Assembly (NCBI GenBank): GCA_007570785.1
Contig: ML664176.1
Location: forward strand, 1,477,296 to 1,541,295
DNA: 64,000 bases
From: Antilocapra americana
Taxonomy: Eukaryota; Chordata; Mammalia; Artiodactyla; Antilocapridae
Reading direction: 5' to 3'
Made by a program: the position numbers and the translations under genes. The first letter of the stretch is position 1. Every line of letters starts with the position of its first letter. The notes below the pieces were generated by a model, which worked only from the letters and a program-made list of their open reading frames with translations, did no database searches and was not told the DNA's origin. Positions 45,386-56,275 of the stretch are shown piece after piece.

Positions 45386-46254
45386 GGGCAGTAGCTATAA
45401 CCGTGACTTTCTATCCAGGGCTCTTGGTGACCCTGCAGGGGTCCCCAGCTCCAGGGACAGCCGCCTAACTGGGGAAACAGGAGGTGGCTCCCTGGGTAGG
45501 TCAGTTCTACAGTACTCTAGGAGTCATCAGGAGCACGGTCGGCCTAGAGCTCACTTTTCCAGCCCTCCCCACGATCTGTAAGTCCTTCTCCTATATTAAA
45601 TGTCATTCTGTCTGAAAGACACAGGGGATTTCTGTTCACTGAACCAACAGCACAGTTTCCTATCCAGCCTTCCAACCTACCACCAGCAAGGAGAAAAGAA
45701 ACAACCACTTCTTACTGAAACAATTCCCCTCTCACGTACCTGCTCACCTAACTTCTTTTGGGCTGATGACCCTGGAACGGCTTCATTCGGAGTCATTCCC
45801 CTCAAGAAAACCATGAAGGGTATGGGGCTGGGTAATATATGCTGATGTAAGGGTCAAACAGGAACTCAGAGATGAAGGTGAATAAGACAGCAAGCAATTC
45901 TGAGTGGGACGTTCTGTACAGGCCTCCAAATTAAATGGAAACCATGGGGATTAATGGAAGGTTCAGAGCAGGAATTGTGAAATGGCTTCTGGCAGCAGCC
46001 TCAGTGTGCTCTGCTCTGTCACGATGCCATAGTCTGGGATTTATGAATTTTGCTTGTACTAGGTTTATTTATTTTTTAAGCTGTAGAATTCCAAAAGACA
46101 AGACAAAGCGGAGTTCAAGGTTCTCTGAAAAAGTAGTAGCAGCGAGAAAGGAAAGGGTTCCTGATGAATGGCACCTTGTAGGTGCTACAACTACAAAAGA
46201 TGGGTTAGTAAAAAACTTCCCATAATCTGGTTGTGAGCTTCCCTCTCCGTCTTG
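45386..46254. other. unassigned sequence
   Basis: About 870 bases, somewhat richer in GC around 45420-45580, with no recognised repeat or domain. Confidence 0.35.
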
Positions 46255-46510
46255 TCTTCCGTTATTGCCCTTTGTATATCTCCCCGGCCATTAACACCAT
46301 CTCCTTGCTGTCTGATTCCTAATGTGAGCCTGCCTCCCCTCCCTGTCCTCTCCCACCTGGAATGGCTCCCTCCCTGCTTGCTCCCTATCTGCATGGTTCA
46401 TACCCGGCAAGGCTTGGGTCAAATCCTACCATCTTTATTAAGTCACTGATTTCTTTGGGCTTCCCCCTAACAAGGGTCTCACCTTCTCTGAGCTGTCCAA
46501 CCTCAGCATG
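46255..46510 (+). repeat. L2 LINE 3' region
   Basis: 'ctcccacctggaatggctcc', 'ctgcatggttcatacccggc', 'gggtcaaatcctaccatctt' match the sense L2 3' domain before its terminus. Confidence 0.55.
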
Positions 46511-46609
46511 GACATCCTTTCGATAGTTTCATGCTGCTGAGTCATGAATCTAGGCTGAGTGATGCTTATCTTGCTGCTAAGATACCTGAGAGGGAAACCA
46601 GCTCAGCTG

Positions 46610-46815
46610 GAGCACTTTTACCTGCTCAGAGCTTCACAGGGCTTAGCTCCTTTAATCACCCTATCAACTCTCTGAAGGACACAAGAGTCCTTGGAGCTTA
46701 AGCAACTTTTCCAAGAGCACCTGGCTGAGCTGGGAATCGGATTGGGTTTTTACCTAGGTTTGTCTGACTCAGATCTTGGGGTGCCCATTATTTCATACAG
46801 CCTCCATTGCCATTA
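46610..46815 (-). repeat. MIR SINE
   Basis: 'gcttagctcctttaatcacc', 'ctatcaactctctgaaggac', 'agcacctggctgagctggga' and 'gtctgactcagatcttgggg' give the reversed MIR order. It lies between two L2 pieces. Confidence 0.7.
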
Positions 46816-46829
46816 AAACACTTTTCACA

Positions 46830-46945
46830 ACTAGACAGGAAACCCCCTGTGGCCAGGAATCAAGCCCTTTCATACTGGTGTCCTACCTCTGCTTGGAAGC
46901 ATCCTGCACAATAGTTGCTCAATAAATTTGACTGATTTGACTGAT
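46830..46945 (+). repeat. L2 LINE 3' terminus
   Basis: 'gacaggaaaccccctgtggc', 'catactggtgtcctacctct' and 'caatagttgctcaataaatt' are the sense L2 end, likely the continuation of the L2 at 46255-46510, with the MIR inserted between. Confidence 0.7.
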
Positions 46946-47039
46946 TCGATTGCCTTATAGGTACACCGTATTTTAACCTTTTTAAAGTATGTTTACATTT
47001 GGAAATTTCTTCCCTGTGATAGGGATGCTGTTTGTTTTA

Positions 47040-47150
47040 AATTGTTTTACATACAAACCCAGAGACAAACACTAAAGATACATGATTTGTCCAAAGCCAC
47101 ATCATGACAAATCCTGGCCTCTAATACCTACACCAGTTCTTCTGTTGAAG
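47040..47150 (-). repeat. probable MIR SINE
   Basis: 'acaaacactaaagatacatg', 'atttgtccaaagccacatca' and 'aatcctggcctctaatacct' give a weak reversed MIR core. Confidence 0.45.
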
Positions 47151-47261
47151 TACCAGCACAGATAATGTAACGACATACTTCCGAGACAACTGGGAAATTT
47201 AACTTGTGATTGTCTGCTTGATGATAATTAAGGAACTGAATTTGCTTCCTCTTTCTGCTGC

Positions 47262-47738
47262 AGAAAATTTCCACAAACTTACTGGCTTGCCACAAATTTA
47301 TGATGTTATATCTCTTGTAAATCAGAAATCTGAAATGGCTTTCCTTGGGCAAAATCAAGGGGTCAGTGGGGCTGTGTTCCTTTTGGAGATTCTAGGAACG
47401 AATCTCTTCCTTGATTTCTGTAGCTTCAAGAGGCCACTTGCATGCCTTGGCTCATGTCCCCTTCTTCCACCTCCAAAGCCAGCGGTGTAGCATCTTCAAA
47501 GCTCACTCTGCTTTCCACTTCTATCACCTACTCTGACACTTCTGCCTCCCTCTTATATTTATCCTTGTGACTCCACTCAATTAACCTGGATAATCAAGGA
47601 CACTCTCCCCACTGCTAGAGCATTAACTTCATCACACCTGCGAAGTTCCTTTTACCATGCAAAGTAACATAGTCACAGATTCTGCAAATTAAGCCATGGA
47701 TATCTTTGGGGGAACCATTATTCATCTCACTACAGAAA
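47262..47738 (-). mobile_element. MLT1-type MaLR LTR
   Basis: Antisense MLT1 over its full course: 'ttccacaaacttactggctt', 'caaggggtcagtggggctgt', 'tgccttggctcatgtcccct', 'ttaacctggataatcaagga', 'tccttttaccatgcaaagta', 'gatatctttgggggaaccat'. No internal MaLR sequence on either side, so it is a solitary LTR. Confidence 0.88.
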
Positions 47739-47904
47739 TTACTGATAATTTTGATAAATATAATAATGATATAATAATTATGCTTTTTATATGTTCTCAT
47801 TTGTTACAGGTGCTTACTAAACTATTAATGGGTAAAACAGCATGGTGTCTGCTATATTTTAATTCAAGAAAAATAAGTGGATGCATATGGAGGGAAAATG
47901 AATA

Positions 47905-48030
47905 AGATTGGCTAACTGTTTGATGATTATTTGATAATCATTGAAGCTGGGTGTTTGGTACATGGGGGGTATGTTTTACTATTTTTTTCTACTTTAGTGT
48001 ATGTTTGAAATTTTCCATAATATCTTTTTA
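47905..48030 (+). repeat. old L1-type 3' end
   Basis: 'cattgaagctgggtgtttgg', 'tacatggggggtatgtttta' and 'gtatgtttgaaattttccat' are a familiar sense 3' end ending in an 'aatatctttttaa' stretch. Confidence 0.65.
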
Positions 48031-48034
48031 AACT

Positions 48035-48760
48035 GTAGATACTGAAGTGCTTTGTGTAACATTCTCTAACACCATTCTCCTCCCTTCCTCTCCAGAGGTA
48101 ACTGCCATTGTGAATTTTGTGTTTTCATTCTCTTTCATAGTTTTACTACACATACACGTCCTAAACAATATATAGAACTGGCTTGCATATTTTTTTCCAA
48201 ATTTATATATTGCACATTTCAACAGAGTTTTTGAGATTTATGCGTGTTGATACATGGGTAATTCATTCTTTTTCAGTATTTTAAAGCATTCAACAGTATG
48301 GCTATGTCTAAATTTATCTCTTATGTTGATGTGTATTAAAGTTGTTTTCAATTTTTAGTTACCACAAACAATGCTGCAATAGGCCTTCTTATAAATATCT
48401 CCCTGTGCACATGTGTGAAATTCCCTCTAGGATACTAAGTAGTGAAATTGCCAGTTTTCTGGGTCTATGCATCTTTATCTTCACTTGATCTTGCTAAATA
48501 TTTAATCATGGGTTGGTACCAGTTTGTATTCTTCAGCAATAGATGAGACTCCCCATTTCTATTCACATCTTTACCGACACTTAGCATTTTAAGATTTTGA
48601 AAATTTTGCCAACCAAAGAGATGTGAAACAGAATCCACTGTTTCATTCTGCAAGTGCCTGATAACTAGTGAAGCTGAGCATCTTTTTCATCTGTTTAGTA
48701 CTTCTTCATTTTGCTCTTTCATTACCTTTTCCTTAAACTGTGTCCAATCTAAAGTTTATC
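48035..48760 (-). repeat. old L1 LINE 3' region
   Basis: 'gaggtaactgccattgtgaa', 'tacacgtcctaaacaatata', 'aacaatgctgcaataggcct', 'atttaatcatgggttggtac', 'gagcatctttttcatctgtt' give a long antisense old-L1 3' region. Confidence 0.8.
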
Positions 48761-48972
48761 TCATCTACTGAGTTTTTAGTTTTAATATTATTTTTATTTC
48801 CAAGAATATATTCTCTCTTTATTTCTGCTTTCTCTTTGGGCATCCCAAACATTCTTTCTTTGGATGGATGTTTAGCCCTTCTTGGTTGATTTTCCGCATC
48901 TCATCTTTTTCCCCTTCTCTTTTTCTACATTTTGTGTTTCTTGCTCCATGTTTAGAAAAACGCCTCCGTGTA

Positions 48973-49408
48973 TTTTCAGTCAGTTCAGCTCAGTCACTCA
49001 GTTGTGTCCAACTCTGCAACTCCAGGGACTGCAGTACACCAGGCTTTCCCATTGGCCATGCTGTCTAATCATCTTGTCCTCGGTCACTCCCTTCTCTTCT
49101 CGCCTCCAGTCCTTCCCAGCGTCAGGGTCTTTCCCAGTGAGTCAGCTCTTCCCATCAGGTGGCCAAAGGATTGGAGTTTCAGCTTCAGCATCCGTCCTTC
49201 CAGTGAACACCCAGGACTGATCTCCTTTAGGATGGACTGGTGGGATCTCCTTGCAGTCCAAGGGACTCTCAAGGGTCTTCTCCAACACCACAGCTCAAAA
49301 ACATCAATTCTTCAGCACTCAGCTTTCTTTATAGTCCAACTCTCACATCCATACGTGACTACTGGATAAACCAAAGCTTTGATTAGACAGGTTTACATTT
49401 TTTAGTCA
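48973..49408 (-). mobile_element. BovB LINE 3' end
   Basis: Antisense BovB from 'agttcagctcagtcactcag' to 'aaccaaagctttgattagac'. 'ttttcagtca' (48973-48982) and 'tttttagtca' (49399-49408) form a probable 10-bp TSD with one mismatch. Part of the C-terminal RT-protein frame is still readable on the minus strand. Confidence 0.93.
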
Positions 49409-50404
49409 CTTTTAAATGAATTTACTGGCAAGCAAATACAAGCAAATACATATATTTCTTCTTCCCATGAATTCTTTCTTGTTCTTTGACTGCTTCTTTT
49501 CATAGTGGCCTATTATTGCTTTATAGGGAAAATATATTCTTAAATCTCTCCAAGGACACTAGTAAGAATTTTTTAAAAGCTTGCTTCGCTTTCTGAATTC
49601 TCTTTTACCCCATAGGTGATTGGATGTGTATGTCCATCTTCTTACTATTGGCTGCCTCAGCTGTCTGGTGGTCCTTGGTCATCTTACCATACTTATGAAT
49701 GAAAAACCATGTTGAGCAAAGACCCAAGGGAGTACTCAACACAGACTTGTTGGAACTGGCTTCCTCTCTAGGTCTCTGTCCTCAGTGGGAATTCTGTGTA
49801 CTGCCTCCTGTCCCAGAGCTACTCTGGAGCCCTGCACAAAGAACAGCACCGCTCTCCCCCCTCCTCCCCCAGCTTTATCACATCATTTCTGACTTGGGTC
49901 TCCCTTCTCCCTAGTTTATCAGTTAAAATGATTCCACCTTCATTACTGTTCTCTAGAAAATCATCAAAATCTCTGCTATGGATAAATCGACCCTCTTCCC
50001 ATCCTTAACTCTTAAAAAATGTGCTGCATTTTATGATTCTGAAGCCTGATGGGATTTAGGAAGAGAAGTGGGTGAGGGGCTGCACTCGGTCCATCATCTT
50101 GAAGCAGAGGAGAAAAATCAATCTGAGAAAATCACTTTGGCTTCTGTGTGGAAAGGGCTTGGATGAGGGCAGAAAAAAGCTGGAACTAAGAGTTCAGTTA
50201 GGTCTACTTGTTTTAAGAGCAAGATAAGGGGACCAGGCCAGAACTGAGGGAATGAGAGGGAAAAAGAGAGAAAGAAGTAGAAAGATGAGGATGTATTTTG
50301 AAGATAGGGCTGACTGAGGTCTGTTTTCCCTTCTTGTGAATGCTTCTGGACTTGTGTGAGATGTTAGGCTAAGGGGGCCTCTGATGATGAATCTGGGGAA
50401 GCAG
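49409..50404. other. unassigned sequence
   Basis: No recognised repeat. A short direct duplication 'agcaaatacaagcaaataca' lies near 49432. Confidence 0.35.
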
Positions 50405-50560
50405 CATGGGAATAGAGCACCAGGCTAGGACAGACAGGCCTGAATTTACATTATATGAGTGATGTTTATAGCCTACCTCACAGCCTCAGTGTTCTCATCT
50501 ATAGCATGGGCCTTCTAATACCTACTTCTGTTAGTGAGGTAACAGAGTTCCCTTGGGCCA
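50405..50560 (+). repeat. MIR SINE
   Basis: 'caggcctgaatttacattat', 'cagcctcagtgttctcatct', 'atagcatgggccttctaata' give a sense MIR. Confidence 0.6.
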
Positions 50561-50695
50561 CCTTGAAAAATACAAGCAGATTAGCCTGGAAGTGGAAAAT
50601 CTATCAGAATCAGGTCCATAGATCTCTCAACTCCTTTCAAAGGGCCCAAATGACTTCTCTTGCAAAGCATTTCCATTGCTGTGTGTCTCTTGCAG

Positions 50696-50940
50696 CTCTG
50701 TTTTATGAATGCCAATTTGAGGAAGGAGACAGTCTGACTGAATTAAGTCATTATCATCAGCCCAGTTGGAGAAAGTCCTTCCCAGCAGGTCCCTGGGTGG
50801 TGACGCTGACTGCGAGGCCTGTCTCAGGTCAAATGACCACCTTCTTCAGTAAGGGGCCACTTCTGTGCAAAGAGCAGCACAGCCCTGCTTGCCTGGCCAG
50901 GGAGGGCTCCATGTGTGAAGATAACAAGAGACCTGGGGAG
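50696..50940 (+). other. candidate exon (unproven)
   Basis: An acceptor-like 'tgctgtgtgtctcttgcag' ends at 50695 and a donor-like 'ggggag|gtatgag' follows 50940. The 245 bases between are open in one frame, part of a 163-codon frame (50455-50946) whose start lies in a MIR. The peptide has no recognised domain. Evidence is limited to splice-like ends and an open frame. Confidence 0.18.
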
Positions 50941-53002
50941 GTATGAGAACCATGACTAATGTGTCAGCACTTTATCTATTACAGTTGATGTGACTAGCAA
51001 GTAAAACAAGACACGTAAAATACATAAGGAGTAACATTTTTAGATGAATTCCACCTCAATAAAAGAAAAACAAAAAACACCCACTTGCATTATATGAAAA
51101 CATGTTCAATAACTGGTAGACTCCCTAGCCTCCCATATTATGGGACATCCCAATTAACAAAAATAAGCCTAATTGTGGAAGAGAAGTTAGCTTTGAAACG
51201 CATCTGAAAATAAAGACTGGAGAAATAAAGGAGCCTAGGAGTTTGGGGGAATCACTGCGTTTCCTTGGTTTTGTTTCTTTGTGAGAATTTCTATTGTAGA
51301 TATAGTGAACTGAATTAATTAGGCTTGATATAAGCTTTTCTCTCTTTATTTTTCTTGAAACTTCAAGCCAAAATATGATTTATATTTTCAGGTCCATGAC
51401 TGTTCAATATGTATTTCTAAATCTGTTGGGTTAAAAATGTATATGAAAACAGAAACTGTAATACTGTCATTTAATTAATAAAGGCACGATTCTCAGTTTT
51501 TCCACCATATGCATTCTTTTGTTCGTGTAAGTGCTATTTTCTGTGCTCCTTTTAACTTTTAATAAGCTTCCTTTCTGTAGAGTGTGGATAATGTTGTGAA
51601 AAAGTAGCTAAAACATATTTTCAAATGGAAAACAACCCTTAACTGAAAAATAGTCCAAAGGAAGAGGAAACAAAGCGAGCTTCCATGACACATGCACGAA
51701 AATTTGACAATCCTTCTGCCTTACTGCATACTTGACAGGAAGAGAGAAAAGAGAAACAGGTTTCCCTGTTTTTGACTTCACATCTGGTTACTCAGTTCTT
51801 TCAACACTGTCTTATTAATGCTCGTACTTTGGTGGGATGTTAGATGAGTGCAGGAGAGAAAGCACAGACTGGGGGTCTGGAGGCCAGGAAATAGGCGTTT
51901 GCACTGCTGTTACCCAGCTGGGGAGGCTGAGGAGGGTATTTCCCTCTCATCCTTCAACTCATCATCTGAGAAATAAAGAGAATTTTGGACTAGGCTAGGG
52001 CTACCCAAAGGAGCAGAGACCTAACGGTGCTCATCTGTGACCTGGGAACATTTGAGCATGTTGAAACACACAGTAAATAGACTAATTTTCTTTTCAACTT
52101 TCATTCAGTATTTTTTGATTTGGTGCTAGTATGTCCTTTTTTTTTTTTTTTAACACCCCTCTAATTCTTTACTGATTTTCCTTTTAAAAAGAGTGGACCT
52201 TAGGCTCAGAGCCTTTGGCAGGCAGCAGCATCTGGCTAGACCTGAAATACTGTCCATCCCCCACCACCACTCCTGCCAGCGGTATTTGATTTTAAGGTCT
52301 CCTTCTAATTATGGCAAGTGATCACTGATCGTTGTGATACAATGTTTTCTTTGGAGAAATAAAACTGAATTATAACTTTTGAAAGTATTAAGTACTCTAT
52401 TGAGTACTTTTATCTGTACAAGAGATACTGGACTTGACTGGAATGGTCAAGTGATATGATTGAAGGTATAGACAACAATGGTCTAGATGGCCACCAAGAA
52501 CCCTTACACAACTTGAGCCTAAGCTTTCTCATGTTTCATGTCTCCTAACTGCTGTTTTTATTGATAATACAAACACATTTACAGACCACAGAATACCCCT
52601 TGTCCATTCCCCTTATATGACAATTCACCTGGTTCTGTGGCTCCCAGCATCTTTGTATAATAAACAAAGGAACAACTTACAGAGCATGACACAGGAGTGT
52701 AAAAAAAAAAAAAAAAGTGGGAACATATTTCTTTAAGAGTTTTAGGAAAGCTATAAACTTCAAGTCATACATGACAGATTGAACACATACATTTCTTTCA
52801 GCTGTCTCTCAAAACTCAACTAAAAAGAGATTCAAAGAATAAAACAGGTTTATACCTATGAGGACAAAGAAAATGGGATAGGAGTCAAAAGAGGACCAGA
52901 AATGCTAAAAAGTATTTTGGAAGGTGGAAAACTTGCAGATGAGGGATCATTGGAACATCATTTCAGGGAGGTACAAATGAAAAGTTAGCTGACTGATTCT
53001 TT
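50941..53002. other. longest repeat-poor stretch, unassigned
   Basis: Just over 2 kb with no recognised interspersed repeat, apart from homopolymer runs (T15 near 52138, A16 near 52701). No coding signal. Confidence 0.4.
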
Positions 53003-53217
53003 GTTGTTGATTAGTCGCTAAGCTAAGTTGTGTCCAACTCTTCTGCGACCCCATAGACTGTAGCCCATCAGGCTCCTCTGTCCATGGGATTTCCCAGGCA
53101 AGAATGCTGAAGTGAGTTGCCATTTACTTTTCCAGGGGATCTTCTCAACCCAGGGATCAAACCTGCACCTCTTGCACTGGCAGGCAGATTCTTTACCACT
53201 GAATCACCTGGGAACCA
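53003..53217 (-). mobile_element. Bov-tA SINE
   Basis: Antisense copy: 'gttgttgattagtcgctaag', 'gactgtagcccatcaggctc', 'cagggatcaaacctgcacct', 'actgaatcacctgggaacca'. 'attcttt' on both sides is a possible short TSD. Confidence 0.93.
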
Positions 53218-53249
53218 CATTCATTCTTTAGGGCCTTGACAAAGTTCAG

Positions 53250-54230
53250 TAATTCAGTTCAGTTCAGTTGCTCAGTCATGTCCAACTCTTTGTGACCCCA
53301 TGGACTGCAGTACACCAGGCCTGCCTGTCCATCACCAACTCCCGGAGTTTACTCAAACTCATGTCCATTGAGTTGGTATAATGCCATCCAACCATCTCAC
53401 CCTCTGTCATTCCCTTCTCTCACCTTCAATCTTTCCCAGAATCCAGGTCTTTTCAAATGAGTCAGTTCTTCACATCAGGTGGCCAAAGTATTGGAATTTC
53501 AGCTTTAGCATCAATCCATCCAGTGAATATTCAGGACTGATTTCCTTTAGGATGGACTGGTAGGATCTCCTTGCAGTCCAAGGGACTCTCAAGAGTCTTC
53601 TCCAACACCACAGTTCAAAAGCATTAATTCCTTGGCACTCAGCTTTCTTTATAGCCTCACACCTATACATGATTACTGCAAAAACCATAGCCTTGACTAG
53701 ACGGAACTTTGTTGGCAAAGTAATGGCTCTGCTTTTTAATATGCTGTCAAGATTGAGGGCAGGAGGAGAAGGGGACAACAGGGGATGCGATGGTTGGATG
53801 GTATCATCGACTCAATGGACATGAGTTTGCATAAGTTCTGGGAGTTGGTGATGGACAGGGAGGGAGGCCTGGCGTGCTGTGGTCCATGGGATTGCAAAGA
53901 GTCAGACACAGCTGAGTGACTGAACTGAACCAGACTAGGTTGGCCGTAACTTTTCTTCCAAGGAGTAAGCGTCTTTTAATTTCATGGGTGCAGTCACCAT
54001 CTGGAGTGATTTTGGAGCCCCCCCAAAATAAAGTCTGTCACTGTTTCCACTGTTTCCCCATCTATTTGCCATAAAGTGATGGGACCAGATGCCATGATCT
54101 TAGTTTTCTGAATGCTGAACTTTAAGCCAACTTTTTCACTCTCCTGTTTCACTTTCATCAAGAGGTTCTTTAGTTCTTCTTTGCTTTCTGCCATAAGGGT
54201 GGTGTCATCTGCATATCTCAGAATTAGCTC
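53250..54230 (-). mobile_element. BovB LINE 3' part, interrupted by a second BovB piece
   Basis: Antisense BovB runs from the 3' end ('ttcagttcagttcagttgct') to 53752 ('tttttaatatgctgtc'). It resumes at 53936 ('agactaggttggccgtaact') and continues to about 54230, where the minus strand still reads the RT core including the Y-A-D-D catalytic box and an almost intact C-terminal flank. The break at 53752/53936 is filled by the plus-strand BovB piece. Confidence 0.93.
53753..53935 (+). mobile_element. BovB LINE 3' end nested in an opposite-strand BovB
   Basis: 'gattgagggcaggaggagaa', 'catgagtttgcataagttct' and 'gactgaactgaacc' give the last 180 bases of BovB in sense. It is inverted relative to its host copy and can pair with 53250-53432. 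No clear TSD, so insertion and local inversion are both possible. Confidence 0.9.
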
Positions 54231-54299
54231 AGGAATTAGAGATGCCAAGTTCCTCTGGAGATAGCAGAGAGGCTGCAAACAGGATGACTGCTGGAAATC

Positions 54300-54535
54300 C
54301 TGTCAAAAGCATAGTTTTTCAACCTTGGCTCTATGACATTTGGAGCAACAGAAATTCTTTGTTTGGGTGCGGTCTTGCATCATAGGATGTAGAGTAACAT
54401 TCTTGGCCTCTACTTGCTAGATGCCAGCAGCAATCCCTTCTCCAGTTGTGACAACCAAACAAGTCTCCAGACATTGACAAATATCCCTTCAGGTGCAAAA
54501 TTTGCCCCCTCAGTTGAGAACCCCAGTGGAGAATC
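54300..54535. mobile_element. hAT-like non-autonomous DNA transposon remnant
   Basis: 'gtttttcaaccttggctcta', 'catttggagcaacagaaatt', 'tagatgccagcagcaatccc', 'gtctccagacattgacaaat' and 'tcagttgagaaccccagtgg' match a common old MITE whose 'ttctcaac'/'gttgagaa' ends are hAT-like. The specific MER name is not certain. Confidence 0.6.
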
Positions 54536-54867
54536 ACTAATTTAAAAGAACCCTCATGCCTCTCTGAACCCATACAGACAAATCTATATCACCTTTCTAC
54601 CCCAAAGGAATCAGAGGTCTATTCTGTGAATACATGGAGCCAGAGAAGGTCCAAACCTGGGAATAAAAGGCACAGAGAAGGAAGGGGTGGGGCACCAGAC
54701 TGGAAGCTAGGGATTAGGTAGAGTACATGTTTTCTTCTGTTTGGGGTCTCCCTATATGAAATGATTCAATAATGAGACCAAGAGAGCTACAGGGAGTTGT
54801 TAATTCCAGGAAAAAGAAGAATATGAGTGAGAATCTAAATGTAATCATAGTCTACTACTTGGTTAAG
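54536..54867. other. unassigned sequence
   Basis: No repeat or gene recognised. Confidence 0.35.
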
Positions 54868-54985
54868 CTGTGATACATACATACATACATATATATGCAC
54901 ACACATATACTTATGCACATACATATACACACATTATATATGTATACATACATGATATATGATACATATATATACATTATTTGTC
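54868..54985. repeat. AT-rich simple repeat (TATACA/CATA type)
   Basis: Imperfect (CATA)n, (TA)n and (CA)n mixtures over about 120 bases, beginning 'atacatacatacatacatat'. Likely length-variable. Confidence 0.92.
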
Positions 54986-55189
54986 TAATTCCGTGTTCAT
55001 AATGATATAGAGATCAGACATTACTTCTTTCAGAACTGTGATGTAATTAAAATACAAGGATGTGTGGGACAGCTGTATATGTGGATGGGAGTAGTGGTGG
55101 TGCTGGGTTGTTAAACCCTCATCTTCCATGATAAGATGGCAATAGAAACATTATCTTCCAGTACAGTTAAATTCAACACATAGAGCATG

Positions 55190-55690
55190 GTGGTGGTGGT
55201 TTAGTTGCTGAGTCATGTCTGACTCGCACAATCCCATGGAATATAGCCCGCTATACTCCTCTGTCCATGGGGTTTCCCAGGCAAGAGTACTGGAGTAAGT
55301 TGCCATCTCCTTCTCTAGGGGATTTTCTCAACCCAGGAATTGAACCCCCGTCTCCTACACTGATGTCGAAGCTGAAATTCCAATACTTTGGCCACTTCAT
55401 GCGACGAGTTGACTCATTGGAAAAGACCCTAATGCTGGGAAGGATAGAGGGCAGGAGGAGAGGGGACGACAGAGTATGAGATGGCTGGATGGCATCACCG
55501 ACTCAATGGACATGAGTTTGGGTAAACTCTGGGAGTTGGTGATGGACAGGGAGGCCTGGTGTGCTGCGATTCATGGGGTCGCAAAGAGCCGGACATGACT
55601 GAGTGACTGAACTGAACTGAACTCCTACATTACAGGTGGTCTCTTGCATTACATATAGATTCTTTATCAGTTGAACCACACAGCAGGCAG
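55190..55690 (-). mobile_element. Bov-tA SINE interrupted by a BovB 3' end
   Basis: The antisense SINE reads 'gtttagttgctgagtcatgt' to 'cccccgtctcctaca' (55359). It resumes at 55622 with a duplicated 'ctcctaca' and finishes with 'attctttatcagttgaacca'. A short GGT repeat precedes it. Confidence 0.9.
55360..55621 (+). mobile_element. BovB LINE 3' end nested in Bov-tA, 8-bp target-site duplication
   Basis: Sense BovB from 'tgatgtcgaagctgaaattc' to 'gactgaactgaactgaact' (262 bases), flanked by 'ctcctaca' at 55352-55359 and 55622-55629. It keeps CpGs ('catgcgacgagttgactc'), so it appears younger than its host SINE. Confidence 0.95.
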
Positions 55691-55715
55691 AGCATAGGTA
55701 TTTTCTAGGCACTGT

Positions 55716-55927
55716 TATTGTTGTTTAGTCACTAAGTCAAGTCCAAATCTTTTGCAACCCCTAGACTGTAGCCTGCCAGGCTCCTCTAATCCATGGGATT
55801 GCCCAGGCAAGAATGCTGGAAAGGATTGCCATTTCTTTCTCCAAGGGATCTTCCCAACCAAGGGATCCAACTCATGTCTCCTGCGTTGGCAGACAGATTC
55901 TTTACCATTGAGCCACCAGGGAAGCCC
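55716..55927 (-). mobile_element. Bov-tA SINE
   Basis: Complete antisense copy: 'ttgttgtttagtcactaagt', 'tgtagcctgccaggctcctc', 'gatcttcccaaccaagggat', 'attgagccaccagggaagcc'. Confidence 0.94.
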
Positions 55928-55929
55928 TT

Positions 55930-56040
55930 TCTATACATTACTTTATTTAATTATCATTAAAATGAAGTATGTATTATTAGTCTCATTTTACAGGTGAGAA
56001 AACTGAGAAATACAGCTGGGAACAAGGGAATGCCAGCGTG
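55930..56040 (-). repeat. MIR SINE fragment
   Basis: 'actttatttaattatcatta', 'tagtctcattttacaggtga' and 'gaaaactgagaaatacagct' give the reversed MIR core. Confidence 0.7.
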
Positions 56041-56064
56041 CATGGTGTGGAGTGAAATGCTCAT

Positions 56065-56275
56065 GTTTAAATCAGGCTTCTGACTCTCACAAGCTGTTGC
56101 AGCTTTGGGCACACATCACATCTTCCTGTGCATCTGTGTTCTCTTATGTAAGGTGGAAGAGAGATGAGAATAAGGATTACGACTTCATCTCGTAGGAATA
56201 CTGTAAGGAATTTGGGTGAATACATGTAAGGCATTTATAAAAGTACCTAACATACCCTCAGTGCTATTATCATAA
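56065..56275 (+). repeat. MIR SINE
   Basis: 'aaatcaggcttctgactctc', 'gcagctttgggcacacatca', 'ctgtgttctcttatgtaagg', 'taggaatactgtaaggaatt' and 'ctcagtgctattatcata'. Sense, near full length. Confidence 0.7.

Noticed and set aside
53470..54278. Open minus-strand frames with RT-like text
   Set aside because: They belong to the truncated BovB copy, not to a host gene.
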